7,060 bases of DNA from Acidobacteriota bacterium (GTDB lineage: Bacteria > Acidobacteriota > Terriglobia > Terriglobales > Acidobacteriaceae): contig QIAS01000008.1 of NCBI GenBank assembly GCA_003225615.1, positions 1 to 7,060 of the forward strand. The letters run 5' to 3'. A program made the translations under genes and the position numbers. The notes under the pieces are model-generated. The model did no database searches and was not told the origin of the DNA. It saw only the letters and a list, made by a program, of their open reading frames with translations. This document shows, one piece after another, positions 6,158 to 7,060 of the stretch. Each line of letters opens with the position of its first letter. Position 1 is the first letter of the stretch.

Positions 6158-7060
6158 TCACTCCACTCCCACCTTCTCCAGCCACTGCGCCACCTGCACA
6201 TTCCAGCCTAAATCCTTTGTCATCGCCTCCTGCAGCTGCGACGCTGCCGCCGGCTCGCCATGCACCAGGTAAGTCACAGCTGGCTTGTTCTTGAATGTGT
6301 GCAGCCACTGCAACAACTCGGGAGTGTCCGCGTGATCGCTGAATTGCTCGAAAGCTGCGACCTGCGCGCGAATCGGGACCATCTCACCGAAAATCTTTAC
6401 TTCGTGTGCGCCGCTCTTGATGATGTACCCGCGCGTCCCCGGCGCCTGGAAGCCGATGAAGACGATCAGGTTTTTGGGATCGGGGAGGCGCTGCGCGAGA
6501 TGGTGCAGAATGCGACCTCCCGTAGCCATTCCGCTGGAAGAGATGATGATCGATGGGTAGCGCGTCTCGTTAATTTTCTTGGATTCTTCCGGCGTGGAAG
6601 CAAACGTGAACCCCTTCCATTCCAGCGGAGACCCGCATTCTTTGATGAGCTGCCTGGTGTCTTCGCTGTATTCCTCCGTATGCTTCAGAAAGATTTCCAT
6701 GGCTTTAATGGCCATAGGACTGTCACAGTAAACCGGTATTTCGGGAAGCTGCCCCGCCAGCATCATTTGCTTGAGCATGAACACCAGCTTCTGGGTCCGC
6801 TCGACTGCGAACGCCGGGACAATCACGCTGCCTCCACGCTGCACGGTTTGACGAATGAGTGCCGCCATCAGTGGCCTGGGATCATCCGTAGGATGCGGCC
6901 GGTTGCCGTAAGTCGATTCCATAACGACCAAATCGGCTGACTCGCCCTCGGCTGGACCGGAATGGACTACTTTACCCGGAGCGACTGTGCTGCTGCGCAC
7001 GCGTCCAATGTCGCCTGTAAACAGCAACCGCCGCACCCCGCCATTGGTCTTCAGCGAAAT
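6158..7060 (-). CDS. MBL-fold/beta-CASP RNA-processing nuclease, C-terminal part (5' end outside window)
   Basis: This matches the metallo-beta-lactamase/beta-CASP family that includes CPSF-73 and bacterial RNA nucleases. The frame stays open to the right edge (first visible residues ISLKTNGG), so the GTG at 7036 is an internal valine and the upstream HxHxDH zinc motif lies outside the window. Counting from that GTG, FTGDIGR (6-12) holds the metal-binding Asp of MBL motif 4; ESTYG (40-44) is beta-CASP motif A; VPAFAVERTQ (73-82) and CDSPMAIKA (104-112) are typical of the CASP region; SGMATGGR (168-175) follows. SDHAD (233-237) gives the motif B His and LVHGE (257-261) the motif C His, in the RMMBL region. 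All visible catalytic positions are intact. The protein ends shortly after, without the long C-terminal domain of RNase J. The TGA at 6158-6160 abuts the inverted repeat. An exact RNA substrate cannot be named. Confidence 0.93.
   Translation of the reverse strand: MSLKTNGGVRRLLFTGDIGRVRSSTVAPGKVVHSGPAEGESADLVVMESTYGNRPHPTDDPRPLMAALIRQTVQRGGSVIVPAFAVERTQKLVFMLKQMMLAGQLPEIPVYCDSPMAIKAMEIFLKHTEEYSEDTRQLIKECGSPLEWKGFTFASTPEESKKINETRYPSIIISSSGMATGGRILHHLAQRLPDPKNLIVFIGFQAPGTRGYIIKSGAHEVKIFGEMVPIRAQVAAFEQFSDHADTPELLQWLHTFKNKPAVTYLVHGEPAAASQLQEAMTKDLGWNVQVAQWLEKVGVE

Noticed and set aside
6260..6940. A 226-residue open frame on the plus strand opposite the nuclease gene
   Set aside because: It is antisense to an intact beta-CASP nuclease, has no family motif, and has no start signal stronger than chance.

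Overview
The window is an ordinary chromosomal segment of a free-living bacterium: nine protein genes, two of them cut by the window edges, with dense coding and short gaps. No RNA genes, transposase, prophage, CRISPR array or defence genes are visible. The moderately GC-rich coding sequence, the run sucC-sucD-ndk, the isolated trpD, and above all the gaps filled with 7-bp-period arrays and TGTCATCCTGAG-type repeats suggest a soil Acidobacteriota of the Koribacter/Terriglobales kind. That placement is an inference from memory; no marker gene here proves it.

Layout. Positions 1-1182 (+): the C-terminal part of purA (AMP synthesis), followed 37 bp later by a small antibiotic-biosynthesis-monooxygenase (ABM) fold protein. 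Positions 1250-4179 (-), read right to left: sucC, sucD, ndk and a 4-oxalocrotonate-tautomerase-like gene, plausibly one transcription unit. SucCD makes ATP or GTP by substrate-level phosphorylation in the TCA cycle, and Ndk spreads the phosphate among nucleotides. The role of the tautomerase-like protein is not evident. Positions 4346-5398 (+): trpD, divergent from sucC and without other trp genes in view. Positions 5528-6010 (-): a DinB/YfiT-like putative metalloenzyme. Positions 6158-7060 (-): the C-terminal part of a metallo-beta-lactamase/beta-CASP RNA-processing nuclease.

The most unusual content is between the genes. Three gaps (ndk/sucD, sucD/sucC, DinB/nuclease) hold short arrays with an exact 7-bp period. 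One of these, at 6052-6150, is a mirrored pair of four-unit arrays that could fold into a long stem enclosing two smaller hairpins. Some arrays touch gene ends: one unit supplies the sucC stop codon, and another array ends two bases before the ndk start codon. No new multi-gene system is apparent; the repeats are the main lead.
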